From JAJXZP01 sp963787185 (GTDB taxonomy: Bacteria > Spirochaetota > Spirochaetia > Treponematales > Rectinemataceae): a stretch of DNA of 64,000 bases. Shown here piece after piece: positions 7,381-14,601 of this stretch. A model generated the notes under the pieces. That model was not told the DNA's origin. It worked only from the letters and a program-made list of their open reading frames with translations, and made no database searches. How positions within the stretch are numbered: the stretch's first letter is position 1; the number at the start of each line of letters is the position of its first letter. The stretch spans positions 434,001 to 498,000 of the forward strand of contig CAWBCC010000012.1 in the NCBI GenBank assembly GCA_963787185.1, in the 5' to 3' direction. A program made the position numbers and the translations under genes.

Positions 7381-7786
7381 AACTCGCTAAATAACACCTA
7401 AAACGGGCGCGCGCCCTAAATGCGGCGATACGTTCAGCTGGGAAAGAAACGATCCTTTGCGGGGTCTTATACATTGCCCGAAAACTGCGCGCAGAGATGC
7501 CGAGAATTTCCGCCGCTTCCTCGTCGGTTATCGGGCGCCCGTCGAGGCGCGCTAGATCGCATAGGTAGATGATGCTCTCCATTTGGATATGCTCTTCCCC
7601 TCCGTGCGCGGGTCCCAGGCGCGGGAAGGCACGCCTATGTTGCTCTTGCACGGGTACCCACTCGACCTCGGCCTTGAGGTGGGGCGCAGGGTCTACCCCC
7701 AGGGCGGCGTAGTAGGCGACGATCCGGTCGAAATGCTCCGGCTTGAGCTTGGCGCGCGCCATACGCAATATCTCTTCCTCGGTCAT
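7379..7786 (-). CDS. Hypothetical element protein, 135 aa, with a possible C-terminal helix-turn-helix
   Basis: ATG 7786 follows AAGGGA at a normal distance. The N-terminal half is helical and mentions no known motif. The C-terminal half reads I-T-D-E-E-A-A-E-I-L-G-I-S-A-R-S-F-R, a shape typical of a DNA-binding helix-turn-helix, and ends with a basic segment. It lies between the toxin-antitoxin genes and the replication cassette, with a palindrome (7832-7850) in its promoter region. A regulator of the element is plausible. Confidence 0.6.
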   Translation of the reverse strand: MTEEEILRMARAKLKPEHFDRIVAYYAALGVDPAPHLKAEVEWVPVQEQHRRAFPRLGPAHGGEEHIQMESIIYLCDLARLDGRPITDEEAAEILGISARSFRAMYKTPQRIVSFPAERIAAFRARARFRCYLAS

Positions 7787-7831
7787 ATTCCCTTTTTATC
7801 ACGGCACACCGCGACCCGTCAAGGCCCTAAA

Positions 7832-7850
7832 GATAATATAATTCATTATC
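7832..7850. promoter_or_regulatory. AT-rich inverted repeat GATAAT-N7-ATTATC
   Basis: It lies 46-64 bp upstream of the gene starting at 7786 and 92 bp downstream of the antitoxin stop. A palindrome made of the same bases (TATTATC-N6-GATAATA, 8643-8662) lies upstream of the toxin. Two related palindromes around the pair fit binding by the antitoxin's HTH domain; this is inference. Confidence 0.4.
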
Positions 7851-7941
7851 ATACATCAATTTGATAGCTCGTGATGCTTCCTGATAACACAAGTTGCCGT
7901 TTCTTGGGGCCGTAATCGTAGGTCGCGAGGGACTCCAGGAA

Positions 7942-8379
7942 TCAATCCCCTGAACGCTTCCCCGGCCTCCGTCGCGGCGCCCCGGAATCGGAGCCTTTCG
8001 GCGCCTCTACGAAGTCGGCAACAGAGCACCTTAGCGCGCCGGCGAGCTTCCTAGCGATAATGAGACCGATCTGGCGCTTCCCGTTCTCCATGGCCGAGAT
8101 ATTCGAGACGGCTATCCCTGCGGCCTTCGCTAGGGCCGCCTGCGAAAGTCCCGCGTTCTCGCGCCTGATACGCAAGGCAATACCGGGATGCCATTCCGCC
8201 TTTACCTCGCGATACCATTTCGAGCTCGTGGCGGGGGAGTACCCCTCCTCCGGAACTATCCGGGCCTCGGCGTCTTCACGCTTGGCATACGCGAGAACCG
8301 AGGCCGCGACCTCGCTTGAAACAGAAATGAGCCTCCGGGGCCCTTTATTAGTACGGCGCGTCTTCTCTGCTACCGGCAT
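7942..8379 (-). CDS. HigA-like XRE-family antitoxin
   Basis: The protein has 145 residues. Residues about 67-120 form a Cro/C1 helix-turn-helix: I-R-R-E-N-A-G-L-S-Q-A-A-L-A-K-A-A-G, then S-N-I-S-A-M-E-N-G-K-R. A basic N-terminus precedes it and a Pro/Arg-rich tail follows. The gene starts 32 bp inside the toxin gene, toxin first, which is the HigBA order and unusual for other type II systems. By family analogy it neutralises the toxin and represses the shared promoter. The pair probably stabilises the element. Confidence 0.8.
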   Translation of the reverse strand: MPVAEKTRRTNKGPRRLISVSSEVAASVLAYAKREDAEARIVPEEGYSPATSSKWYREVKAEWHPGIALRIRRENAGLSQAALAKAAGIAVSNISAMENGKRQIGLIIARKLAGALRCSVADFVEAPKGSDSGAPRRRPGKRSGD

Positions 8380-8614
8380 ATTCCACCTCCACGAGTAGAC
8401 TACCTTTCTCCCATCGCCATACCGCTACCCATGACCGGGCAAGGTGGCAATGATAGAGGCTATTTCCAAGGGCGGAAAAGTTGGGCCAGTCCTTGCGAAT
8501 CGGCCCGAGAGCGGCTAGATCGTCAACCAAGAGGGCGAAGCGCTGGCGGATAGGCTCGGGAGCTCCCGAGATTCGCTTGTCGGCCCGTTTGCTTATCAAG
8601 ACCGTGTATGGCAC
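8348..8614 (-). CDS. RelE/HigB-family toxin
   Basis: The protein has 88 residues. It carries the compact RelE/ParE fold pattern: an N-terminal V-L-I-S-K-R-A-D-K-R-I strand and helix, a middle helix, then L-Y-H-C-H-L-A-R-S-W-V-A-V-W-R-W and L-V-E-V-E-Y-A-G-S-R-E-D-A. The late Tyr, Arg and Glu/Asp residues resemble ribosome-dependent mRNA interferases. It overlaps the antitoxin downstream by 32 bp and the small gene upstream (8596-8811) by 19 bp, so all are one transcript. Confidence 0.8.
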   Translation of the reverse strand: MPYTVLISKRADKRISGAPEPIRQRFALLVDDLAALGPIRKDWPNFSALGNSLYHCHLARSWVAVWRWEKGSLLVEVEYAGSREDAPY

Positions 8615-8811
8615 GCATTCCCCTTTTCTCGCCTAGAAGTAGTATTATCAAAAATGATAATATCGTCAAGTATTTCGATAGCCTGCTTCAAGCCATCGTA
8701 TCGCCCCGCGGCGAAGTCCCTGGCGGGTGTTCCTTTGTCCGCTTCATAGACGAGGCGCGCGTCATTCTGCCCGGCCTCGAGTCGGCCCCGGAGAGTGTCG
8801 AGTGCTGTCAT
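8596..8811 (-). CDS. Small hypothetical protein, 71 aa, between integrase and toxin
   Basis: Its ATG overlaps the TGA of the integrase gene (ATGA at 8808-8811), and its end overlaps the toxin start by 19 bp. The first 45 residues are helical and acidic (D-T-L-R-G-R-L-E-A-G, then A-I-E-I-L-D-D-I-I). The palindrome at 8643-8662 lies within its 3' end. No family recognised. Tight overlap on both sides supports a real translated gene. Confidence 0.55.
   Translation of the reverse strand: MTALDTLRGRLEAGQNDARLVYEADKGTPARDFAAGRYDGLKQAIEILDDIIIFDNTTSRREKGNACHTRS
8643..8662. promoter_or_regulatory. Palindrome TATTATC-N6-GATAATA upstream of the toxin
   Basis: A perfect 7-bp inverted repeat in otherwise GC-rich DNA, 29-48 bp upstream of the toxin start (8614). 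This is the usual position and symmetry for an autoregulatory operator of a HigBA pair. It also supplies an AT-rich stretch suitable for a -10 element. Confidence 0.5.
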
Positions 8812-10166
8812 GCCAAGGCCTCCATGGCTGGGGTCTCAATCAGTCTTGTAAATGCTTCCCCCGCCGCGACGCCAAGGCGCGACATATCCTCGGCGGCTAC
8901 GTGGTCTGCGTAGTGCTCGAGCATCGCAGCCGTCTTGTGGCCCGTCGCACGCTGGACCGTCTTGGCGTCGAGTCGATCGCTCATCGTCTTAGCGTACCAG
9001 TGACGCCAGGAATGGAAATCGATGCCACGCGCGCTGTACTCGGCGAGGATCTTCTCTCGCGCCGCTACCTCCGTGGGCTTCTTGTCGTCGCCCCAGGCTC
9101 CGCCGTTCATCGCGACCAGGGCCTTCCTCATGCCGAGGAGAACGCGATTAGCATCGAGGGGACGGTCAGGATAGCGCCCTGCGAATATGAAGCGCTCGGG
9201 CGCGGCGGTGTGGGGGCTCTTCGCCTCAAGGCTGAGAAGGGCAGAGCGGACAGTCGGGAGGAGTGGCACCTCTCGCGCCTCTCCCGATTTGGTCGATTTC
9301 AGCTTGTCACTTATGCTGTACGAGTGCCGGATATGGAGCCGATCATTGCCTATGTCCTCGTGGCGGAGGGCAAGGACTTCGCCCAGGCGTGCACCCGTCG
9401 TCATGGCGACGAGGCAGGCGACGCGGGCGCGCTCATCCTCCCATGTCGTCGAGAAAAGAGCCTTCACCTCCGCGGGCTCGAGGATGCCCCGGCGCTTACC
9501 CTGCCCCGAGAAGCCACGTAAGCCGCGTGTAGGGTCGTTCGGTATGATCTCGTTTGCCGCTGCCCAACGTAGGGCCGTGGTAGCGGCGCTGAGGTCCTTA
9601 TTGACCGTTGCCGCGGCGAGCCCCCTTGCTTTCAGAGCTAACCCAAGCTCGACGAGGTGAGAGCGTCGAACCTCTCCGAGGGAGAGGCCAAAGGGGAGCA
9701 TGCTCTCAATCTCGCGTGCGCGTCCTTCCATGTCCTGGCAATGGCGATTCGTGGCGCGCTGGCCATGGGCGAGGCGCTCGCGGATATAAGGGGAGTCGTA
9801 CTTCCAGAATGCGCGGAGCCAGGCGCCGAAGGGCTCGGAGGCCTCGGCGCTTGTGTTCCCCTTCTTGTCGAGGAGTCCGCGGGCTCGGAGGTCGGCGACT
9901 ATCCGCGAAGCGTCGCCGACCGTGAGGGGCGCATCATGGAGGGCTCGGAGTACCGATTCAAGGGAGAATATCCGCTCGAGGCTCCTCCGCCCCTCTTGGG
10001 GGGCCGGGATGCCGTCGCGCATCCATTCGGCGATGAGGAGCAACGCTTGATCGCGGTCCGAGGTCCCGAGTGAGCGACGGCCGAGACGAAGGCCCGTTTC
10101 AGGGTCGCGAAACTGCACGTAATAGAGGCCTGTGGCGCTTCGCCTAAAAACAGAAAACTGGCGCAT
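8808..10166 (-). CDS. Tyrosine recombinase (site-specific integrase)
   Basis: The protein has 452 residues from ATG 10164-10166, which has GGGAG 7 bp upstream; a longer frame to 10304 would run into the tRNA and is rejected. Residues about 120-200 form the SAM-like core-binding domain. The catalytic domain shows T-G-A-R-L-G-E-V (first Arg), a beta-hairpin with T-K-S-G (Lys), D-F-H-S-W-R-H (His-x-x-Arg), a G-H-K-T motif, and the nucleophile in L-E-H-Y-A-D-H. It lies about 100 bp from tRNA-Thr and should catalyse integration there. A homologue begins at 378, next to the other attachment site. Confidence 0.92.
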   Translation of the reverse strand: MRQFSVFRRSATGLYYVQFRDPETGLRLGRRSLGTSDRDQALLLIAEWMRDGIPAPQEGRRSLERIFSLESVLRALHDAPLTVGDASRIVADLRARGLLDKKGNTSAEASEPFGAWLRAFWKYDSPYIRERLAHGQRATNRHCQDMEGRAREIESMLPFGLSLGEVRRSHLVELGLALKARGLAAATVNKDLSAATTALRWAAANEIIPNDPTRGLRGFSGQGKRRGILEPAEVKALFSTTWEDERARVACLVAMTTGARLGEVLALRHEDIGNDRLHIRHSYSISDKLKSTKSGEAREVPLLPTVRSALLSLEAKSPHTAAPERFIFAGRYPDRPLDANRVLLGMRKALVAMNGGAWGDDKKPTEVAAREKILAEYSARGIDFHSWRHWYAKTMSDRLDAKTVQRATGHKTAAMLEHYADHVAAEDMSRLGVAAGEAFTRLIETPAMEALA

Positions 10167-10191
10167 TCTACAACTCCCGCAGAATTGCGTT

Positions 10192-10211
10192 TGCTGACGC
10201 ATCTGCTGACG
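10192..10211. repeat. Direct repeats TGCTGACG upstream of the integrase
   Basis: TGCTGACG at 10192-10199 and 10204-10211 repeats with a 12-bp period, 26 bp upstream of the integrase start and about 60 bp from the tRNA end. An outer inverted repeat, CTACAAC (10169-10175) and GTTGTAG (10216-10222), flanks them. Likely integrase arm sites or an autoregulatory operator. Confidence 0.45.
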
Positions 10212-10268
10212 ATAGGTTGTAGCTGCTCCAGTTTTCTGGTCGCGAGCTTGTAATTGCTTATTCTGTAA

Positions 10269-10341
10269 AGCCGAGATCCGGAATCGAACCGGACACCTGC
10301 GCATTACGAGTGCGCCGCTCTGCCAGATGAGCTATCTCGGC
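10269..10341 (-). tRNA. tRNA-Thr (anticodon CGU)
   Basis: Minus-strand sequence folds as a cloverleaf: acceptor GCCGAGA pairs with TCTCGGC, a D-arm AGCTCATCTGGCAGAGC follows, the anticodon loop is CTCGTAA giving anticodon CGT, and the T-arm TCCGG-TTCGATT-CCGGA pairs perfectly. The CCA end is not encoded. It is the insertion site of the element to its left. Its 3' half is probably supplied by that element, since the displaced copy at 491-531 has a different T-stem. Confidence 0.95.
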
Positions 10342-10406
10342 GAAGACTGTGCGACTATATAGGGCGAAAGGACGAAAATCAAGAGGATGGACTCCGGCGG
10401 CGAAGG

Positions 10407-11051
10407 TCATTTCTTTCGTCGCGAGTTCACGAAGCGAATAAAATCGTTGATGTTCTTGACTACGATGCGGTCCTGGTACACTTCCAGACGACGCTGGTTG
10501 GCGAAGTGATTGAGTATCGTCTGAACTTCGTTGGCCGACATGCCCGCCCAGTGCGAAACGTCCTCCATCGTCACTTTGAAATCGCGCTTTTCGCCGTCCT
10601 GCTCGCCGCCCGAAACTGCCGCGTTGGTCTCGTACAGCATGAGAAAGACATCGGCGATCCTGGCCTGGGGATCGTCGAGAGTGAGGATCATGAAGCGGCG
10701 CTTTTGGTCCCAGATGCGCTTGGTGAAGAGCTTGAGGAGCCGCAGCGCGATCTGGGGGTTGCCCATCATGAGCACTTCGAAATTGGCGCGGTTGAATTCG
10801 AGCACCTTGACGGTGTCTATGGCCTGGGCCGTGGCGGAGCGGGGGGCGCCTTCGAGTATCGCCATCTCACCGAAAATCTCGGGAGTCTGGAGGATGTCGA
10901 CGGTCTTTTCGAGTTCGCCGACTATTTTCGATATCTTAACCCGACCGCCCTGGATGAGGTAGAAACTGTCGCCGGGTTCGTATTCGGCGAAGATGATCTC
11001 GCCCGGCTGGTACGTCCGCGCGAATCGGGTGAAGGCTGCCAAATCAGCCAT
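10407..11051 (-). CDS. Crp/Fnr-type cyclic nucleotide-binding regulator
   Basis: The protein has 214 residues. A cNMP-binding beta-roll occupies about residues 10-115: Y-Q-P-G-E-I-I-F, then G-D-S-F-Y-L-I-Q-G-G, then F-G-E-M-A-I-L-E-G-A-P-R-S-A-T-A, which contains the G-E-...-R-[ST]-A phosphate cassette of true cAMP/cGMP binders. A long dimer helix leads to a winged helix (V-T-M-E-D-V-S-H-W-A-G-M-S-A-N-E-V). The start has GGAGGG upstream and lies 8 bp inside the cyclic-nucleotide/TPR gene before it, so the two are co-translated. A two-protein cyclic-nucleotide module is inferred. Confidence 0.85.
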   Translation of the reverse strand: MADLAAFTRFARTYQPGEIIFAEYEPGDSFYLIQGGRVKISKIVGELEKTVDILQTPEIFGEMAILEGAPRSATAQAIDTVKVLEFNRANFEVLMMGNPQIALRLLKLFTKRIWDQKRRFMILTLDDPQARIADVFLMLYETNAAVSGGEQDGEKRDFKVTMEDVSHWAGMSANEVQTILNHFANQRRLEVYQDRIVVKNINDFIRFVNSRRKK

Positions 11052-12108
11052 GCTTGCCCTCCTCGATCTGGCGAAGGGACCTTTTCGCCTTGATCCGCGT
11101 CGACGCGTCCTCGTCGCTTTCCATCGTCAGAATTTTTTTGTAGAAGCCCTTGGCCCGGTCCAGGTCGCCTTTTCGCTCGTAGGACTGCCCCAGCCAATAG
11201 AGGGTGTCGACGAGGTCGGGATGCTTGGGATAGGTCTGCACGAGCTGGGTGAAGTGTTTGATCGTGAGATCGTACTGCTGGAGCATGTAGAGGCAGCGGC
11301 CCATGTCGTAGAGGGCCTTCATGGTGTATTCGGCGTCCTCGTTGGCCTCGACGATGCGTTTGAAACCGGCGAGAGCCTCTTTGTAGCGCTCGGAGCTGAA
11401 GAGGCTGACGGCGTCGTAATAGTCTTTGGCCGCGCCGGAAAGGCTGTCCCCGGGAGCGCGCTGCGCGGGCGGCACGGAGGCCACGATCTCGTCGGCGCTT
11501 TCGGCCTTGGTCTGCCCGGCTCGCGCCGCCGCCTCGGCGATGAGAGGCGCGGGACCCTTGCCGTCCCCGTATTTGACCGCTCCTGTCTCGGTCATCTCGA
11601 GGTAGCGGCTGGCCTGTTCGGCGAGCTTGCCCGCGGGGTAGTAGGTCAGATAGCGGCTGAAAACGTACTTTCCCTGGGAATACTGACGATTTTTCAAGTA
11701 GTACTCGCCGGCCTTGAACAGTCCGTACTCCGGACTCTGCGCCTCGGAATTCTCGAGAAGGTTCTCCACCTGCTTGTGCACCCTGCGCAGCTGATTCGAG
11801 AACACCTTGAGCATTTTCATGATGATCCGGGTATTCGCCTGCGCGAATATCTCGAACTCGGGGACGGTGAAGACGAGTACCTGGGCATCGGAGAGCACGA
11901 GAGCGTTCTCCTCTCGGGGATACTTGCCCAAGGCGCTTTTCACGCCGAAGAACTCGCCCGTCTGAATGACCTCGTGCACTTCCTTGCCGGTTTCGATGTC
12001 GGCATAGTTGAGGCTCACCTTCCCCGATTGAAGGATGAAGACCTTGTCGCTCACGTCGCCCTGGAAGTAGATCACCGAATTGGCGCGGTAGCTTCCTACC
12101 TTAGGCAT
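11044..12108 (-). CDS. Cyclic nucleotide-binding domain protein with C-terminal TPR repeats
   Basis: The protein has 354 residues. Residues about 5-115 form a cNMP beta-roll (G-D-V-S-D-K-V-F-I-L-Q-S-G-K-V, then G-E-F-F-G-V-K-S-A-L-G), but the canonical R-[ST]-A phosphate cassette is not evident, so ligand binding may be degenerate. A linker follows. Residues about 225-345 contain tetratricopeptide repeats, including Y-D-M-G-R-C-L-Y-M-L-Q-Q-Y and Y-W-L-G-Q-S-Y-E-R-K-G-D-L-D-R-A. There is no HTH, so it is a scaffold or sensor rather than a transcription factor. It overlaps the Crp-like gene by 8 bp. Confidence 0.85.
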   Translation of the reverse strand: MPKVGSYRANSVIYFQGDVSDKVFILQSGKVSLNYADIETGKEVHEVIQTGEFFGVKSALGKYPREENALVLSDAQVLVFTVPEFEIFAQANTRIIMKMLKVFSNQLRRVHKQVENLLENSEAQSPEYGLFKAGEYYLKNRQYSQGKYVFSRYLTYYPAGKLAEQASRYLEMTETGAVKYGDGKGPAPLIAEAAARAGQTKAESADEIVASVPPAQRAPGDSLSGAAKDYYDAVSLFSSERYKEALAGFKRIVEANEDAEYTMKALYDMGRCLYMLQQYDLTIKHFTQLVQTYPKHPDLVDTLYWLGQSYERKGDLDRAKGFYKKILTMESDEDASTRIKAKRSLRQIEEGKHG

Positions 12109-12197
12109 CCTATCAGACTCCCGTCCGGATCGTCGCCGAAGCGGCCGTATCGCGTCGCTTCAGTATCGATCGCGATTCTCTCGCGCGATTTATGACG

Positions 12198-12231
12198 GCT
12201 CCTTCAAGATGCGTCCGCATTTTGAAGGAGC
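12198..12231. terminator. Long inverted repeat between amidohydrolase and cyclic-nucleotide genes
   Basis: GCTCCTTCAAGATGCG (12198-12213) pairs with CGCATTTTGAAGGAGC (12216-12231) with one G-T wobble. It lies 110 bp past the amidohydrolase stop and 90 bp before the next start at 12108. No T-run follows on either strand. Probably a transcript-end hairpin for the amidohydrolase. Confidence 0.5.
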
Positions 12232-12340
12232 TTCTCTATAGTGTAGGCCTCGCGGCCCCGTATTGCCAGACTCCCCGAAGGCAACATGGATCGAATCTCC
12301 CTACCAGGGAGTCGAATGCTTCGGGTATTTCAACAATCTG

Positions 12341-13579
12341 CTAAGGTTCAAAAGGCAGATAGTCCAACTTCTTGGCGAAGCCCAGAAGCGCGCGCAGGTT
12401 TTTGTACAGGCCCGCGGGGTCTCCCGATACGAACATCGTCCGCCCGTCCATACCGATCCGGCCGTAGTCGCCCGAATCGATCTCGCGGGCGAAGAAATCG
12501 CCGTACTTGGCCTCGTCGCCGAAGACCGGCACGGCTCCCACCGTCAGAAGCTCGAGGTCCTCGGGGCGGGCCGCGCAGAGGTTTTCGTAGGGATCGTCCG
12601 CCCGCGCGCGGAAGATCGCGAAGTCGGCGGAGGCTCCCGGCTCGACGACGCCGACGCGGCCTTCCATGCGCAGAGCTCGCGCGGCGTTCGAGCTGACCAT
12701 CTCGAAGAGCGTCTTCGCCGGAAGTTCCTCGCCGTACATGTCGCGGTAGATCGACCGTGCAAAGCGCATCTCCGCGAGCAAATTGATCGAACCGGTGTGC
12801 GTCGAGTCCGTGCCGAGGGCGACGTTGACGCCCGCACGGAGCATTTTCCGTATCTTGCAGGTCAAATTGAACATGAACTGATTCGAGGCGGGACACCATG
12901 CCACCGAAGCCTGGACCCGCTTCACCTTGCGTATGTCTTCGTCCGAAAAGCCGATGCAGTGGACGAGGAGATCGCGCTCGTCGAGAGCCCCCGCACGTTC
13001 CAGTACGCCTATACCGTCCTGGCTTTCCGGGTCGAAGCCTTCTTCGAGGTGGGTGATGAAAGGCCAACCGCGTTCCATCGCCCATCGATGCTCGATCTCC
13101 ACTCCCTCTCCCCATCCCAGGTCGAAGGAAGAGCATTCGTGGGCCAGACAGTATTCCTTGACGACGCGTATGGGCAGCTGCGAGATATAGGCTTCGTTCA
13201 GTTCGTGCGGAAAATGGTCGTTGACCGTGCCGACTCCGGAAAACAGATTTTTGTAGGCGCCGAGCCGGTACATTGTCGGTATGTCGATGACCGAGCGTTC
13301 TTTGTATGCCGGAGAGGCCTTCAGGTCCGCATCCCAGGGGGCCCAGTTCAGATAGAATGAACCGGGAGCCGGACCGACGCGCGGAAGATAGTTGCCCCGC
13401 AGGTGGTCGTGGACGTTGACGAGGGCGGGGTAGACCACCGACGAGGAACCGACCTTCAGCTCGCGCTGCGAACCCAGGCCGAACCCCTTCACCTTGCCCG
13501 CCTCGACACGCAGGGACGCCGAACTGCGGATCTTGCGGGGAGTCACGACGGTGGCGTCGGTCAGGGCGTATGCAGTCAC
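12341..13579 (-). CDS. Amidohydrolase-superfamily metal-dependent hydrolase
   Basis: The protein has 412 residues from GTG 13579, with GAGGAAG 6 bp upstream. It shows the composite-domain architecture: a small beta-sandwich at both ends and a TIM barrel between. Metal ligands visible are N-V-H-D-H (His 57, His 59), a later H-L-E-E, L-V-H-C-I-G-F, and L-G-T-D-S-T (Asp). That pattern, without a carboxylated Lys, matches the chlorohydrolase/guanine-deaminase/SsnA branch that hydrolyses amino groups on ring compounds. The substrate cannot be named. A second open frame of equal length overlaps it out of phase and is a shadow. Confidence 0.85.
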   Translation of the reverse strand: MTAYALTDATVVTPRKIRSSASLRVEAGKVKGFGLGSQRELKVGSSSVVYPALVNVHDHLRGNYLPRVGPAPGSFYLNWAPWDADLKASPAYKERSVIDIPTMYRLGAYKNLFSGVGTVNDHFPHELNEAYISQLPIRVVKEYCLAHECSSFDLGWGEGVEIEHRWAMERGWPFITHLEEGFDPESQDGIGVLERAGALDERDLLVHCIGFSDEDIRKVKRVQASVAWCPASNQFMFNLTCKIRKMLRAGVNVALGTDSTHTGSINLLAEMRFARSIYRDMYGEELPAKTLFEMVSSNAARALRMEGRVGVVEPGASADFAIFRARADDPYENLCAARPEDLELLTVGAVPVFGDEAKYGDFFAREIDSGDYGRIGMDGRTMFVSGDPAGLYKNLRALLGFAKKLDYLPFEP

Positions 13580-13692
13580 ATCTCACTTCCTCAAGGCCGC
13601 TATTTACATTTAATTCTCGGCGGAGGACGGACCGACATTCAGTGTCTTTTCGACAAGGTCCGGATCCCGCAGGGAAGAGGCGGGGGCCGGGC

Positions 13693-14601
13693 TCAGTCCG
13701 GGCACAAACGCAGGGCCAGGGCGGCCGCGCCGAAAAGTCCGGCCTCGGAGCCGAGGGCCGGTCTGCGTACGAAGTTCGCGATGCGATCGGGGTCCGTGAG
13801 GGGCTCGATGTAACCCGAGAGCTCTTCGCCCACGAGAAGGGATACGCGTTCGGCCAAGCCGGGACGCATGCCTACCCCCCCGCCCATGAGTACCCGCTGG
13901 GGCGACAGAACGAGTGTGTATGCCGCGATGGCTCTCGCGAGATACCGGGCCTCGATGCCCCATGCCTGATGATCGGAATCGAGGCTCTCCGGGGGGCAGC
14001 TCCAGCGCAGGGCCAGGGCCGGACCGGAGGCCATGCCCTCTATACAGTCGCGGTGGAAGGGACAGGAACCCGGAAAATCGTCACTTTCCAGATGCGCGAC
14101 CTTGATGTGGCCCAATTCGGGGTGAGTCATGCCGTGGAGGAGCTCTCCGCCGGAGAATACGCCGCCCCCGATGCCCGTCCCGACGGTGAGGTAGACGAAG
14201 TCCGTGAGTCCGCGCGCCTCTCCCCAGAGATACTCGCCGTAGGCGGCGGCGTTGACGTCGGTGTCGAAGGCCACCGCGACATTGAACGCGTTCCGGAAAT
14301 AGCCAGCGATGTCCGTACCGGACCAGCCGGCCTTGGGCGTGGAGGCGATATGGCCCCATGTGGGACTCGTCATGTGCACGTCGACCGGACCGAAGCAGCC
14401 TATGCCGCAATAGTCTATCCGACCGTGGTCCCGGGCCGCGGCGGCGATCAAGTCGCGGGCGGCCGAAAGTGTGAGATCCGGCGTGGTGGTGGGCACGGTT
14501 CCTCTCGCGAGAAGAAGGGGCTTCCCGCGGACGGAGCAGTCTGTCATAAAAAGGCCGCAGGCGAACTTCGTGCCGCCGGCTTCGATAGCAGCGATGATCA
14601 T
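13693..14601 (-). CDS. ROK-family sugar kinase (fructokinase-like)
   Basis: The protein has 302 residues from ATG 14599-14601, with AAGGAG 6 bp upstream. It begins with the ATP-binding E-A-G-G-T-K-F loop, has F-G-P-V-D-V, D-T-D-V-N-A-A-A (catalytic Asp region), V-G-T-G-I-G-G-G, and the zinc-binding ROK signature H-P-E-L-G-H then C-P-F-H-R-D-C-I-E-G. The E-A-G-G-T-K start and the C-x2-H-x2-C motif favour the ScrK/GmuE fructokinase subgroup over glucokinase. Its start overlaps the stop of the GNAT gene (ATGA), so both are on one transcript. Confidence 0.9.
   Translation of the reverse strand: MIIAAIEAGGTKFACGLFMTDCSVRGKPLLLARGTVPTTTPDLTLSAARDLIAAAARDHGRIDYCGIGCFGPVDVHMTSPTWGHIASTPKAGWSGTDIAGYFRNAFNVAVAFDTDVNAAAYGEYLWGEARGLTDFVYLTVGTGIGGGVFSGGELLHGMTHPELGHIKVAHLESDDFPGSCPFHRDCIEGMASGPALALRWSCPPESLDSDHQAWGIEARYLARAIAAYTLVLSPQRVLMGGGVGMRPGLAERVSLLVGEELSGYIEPLTDPDRIANFVRRPALGSEAGLFGAAALALRLCPD

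Larger units (their letters stand above)
491..10310. mobile_element. Integrative element in tRNA-Thr, about 9.8 kb, satellite-like
   Basis: The ends are defined by the duplicated tRNA-Thr 3' part (491-531 and 10270-10310). All genes inside are on the minus strand: integrase, small protein, HigBA-like pair, possible regulator, AlpA-like protein, small protein, RepA-like helicase, Nu1-like protein, two hypotheticals, secreted PLD nuclease, EVE/nuclease cargo and a last small gene. No capsid, tail, lysis, relaxase or mating-pair genes are present. That inventory resembles phage satellites such as PICIs more than a prophage or an integrative conjugative element. A plasmid-like integrated element is the main alternative. 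Confidence 0.8.

Noticed and set aside
12297..12311. CTCCCTACCAGGGAG palindrome next to the amidohydrolase stop, considered as part of a tRNA
   Set aside because: No cloverleaf can be built around it; at most a small extra hairpin.
12348..13586. 412-aa frame out of phase with the amidohydrolase
   Set aside because: Same strand and length, but Arg/Pro-rich without motifs, while the other frame has the metal ligands.
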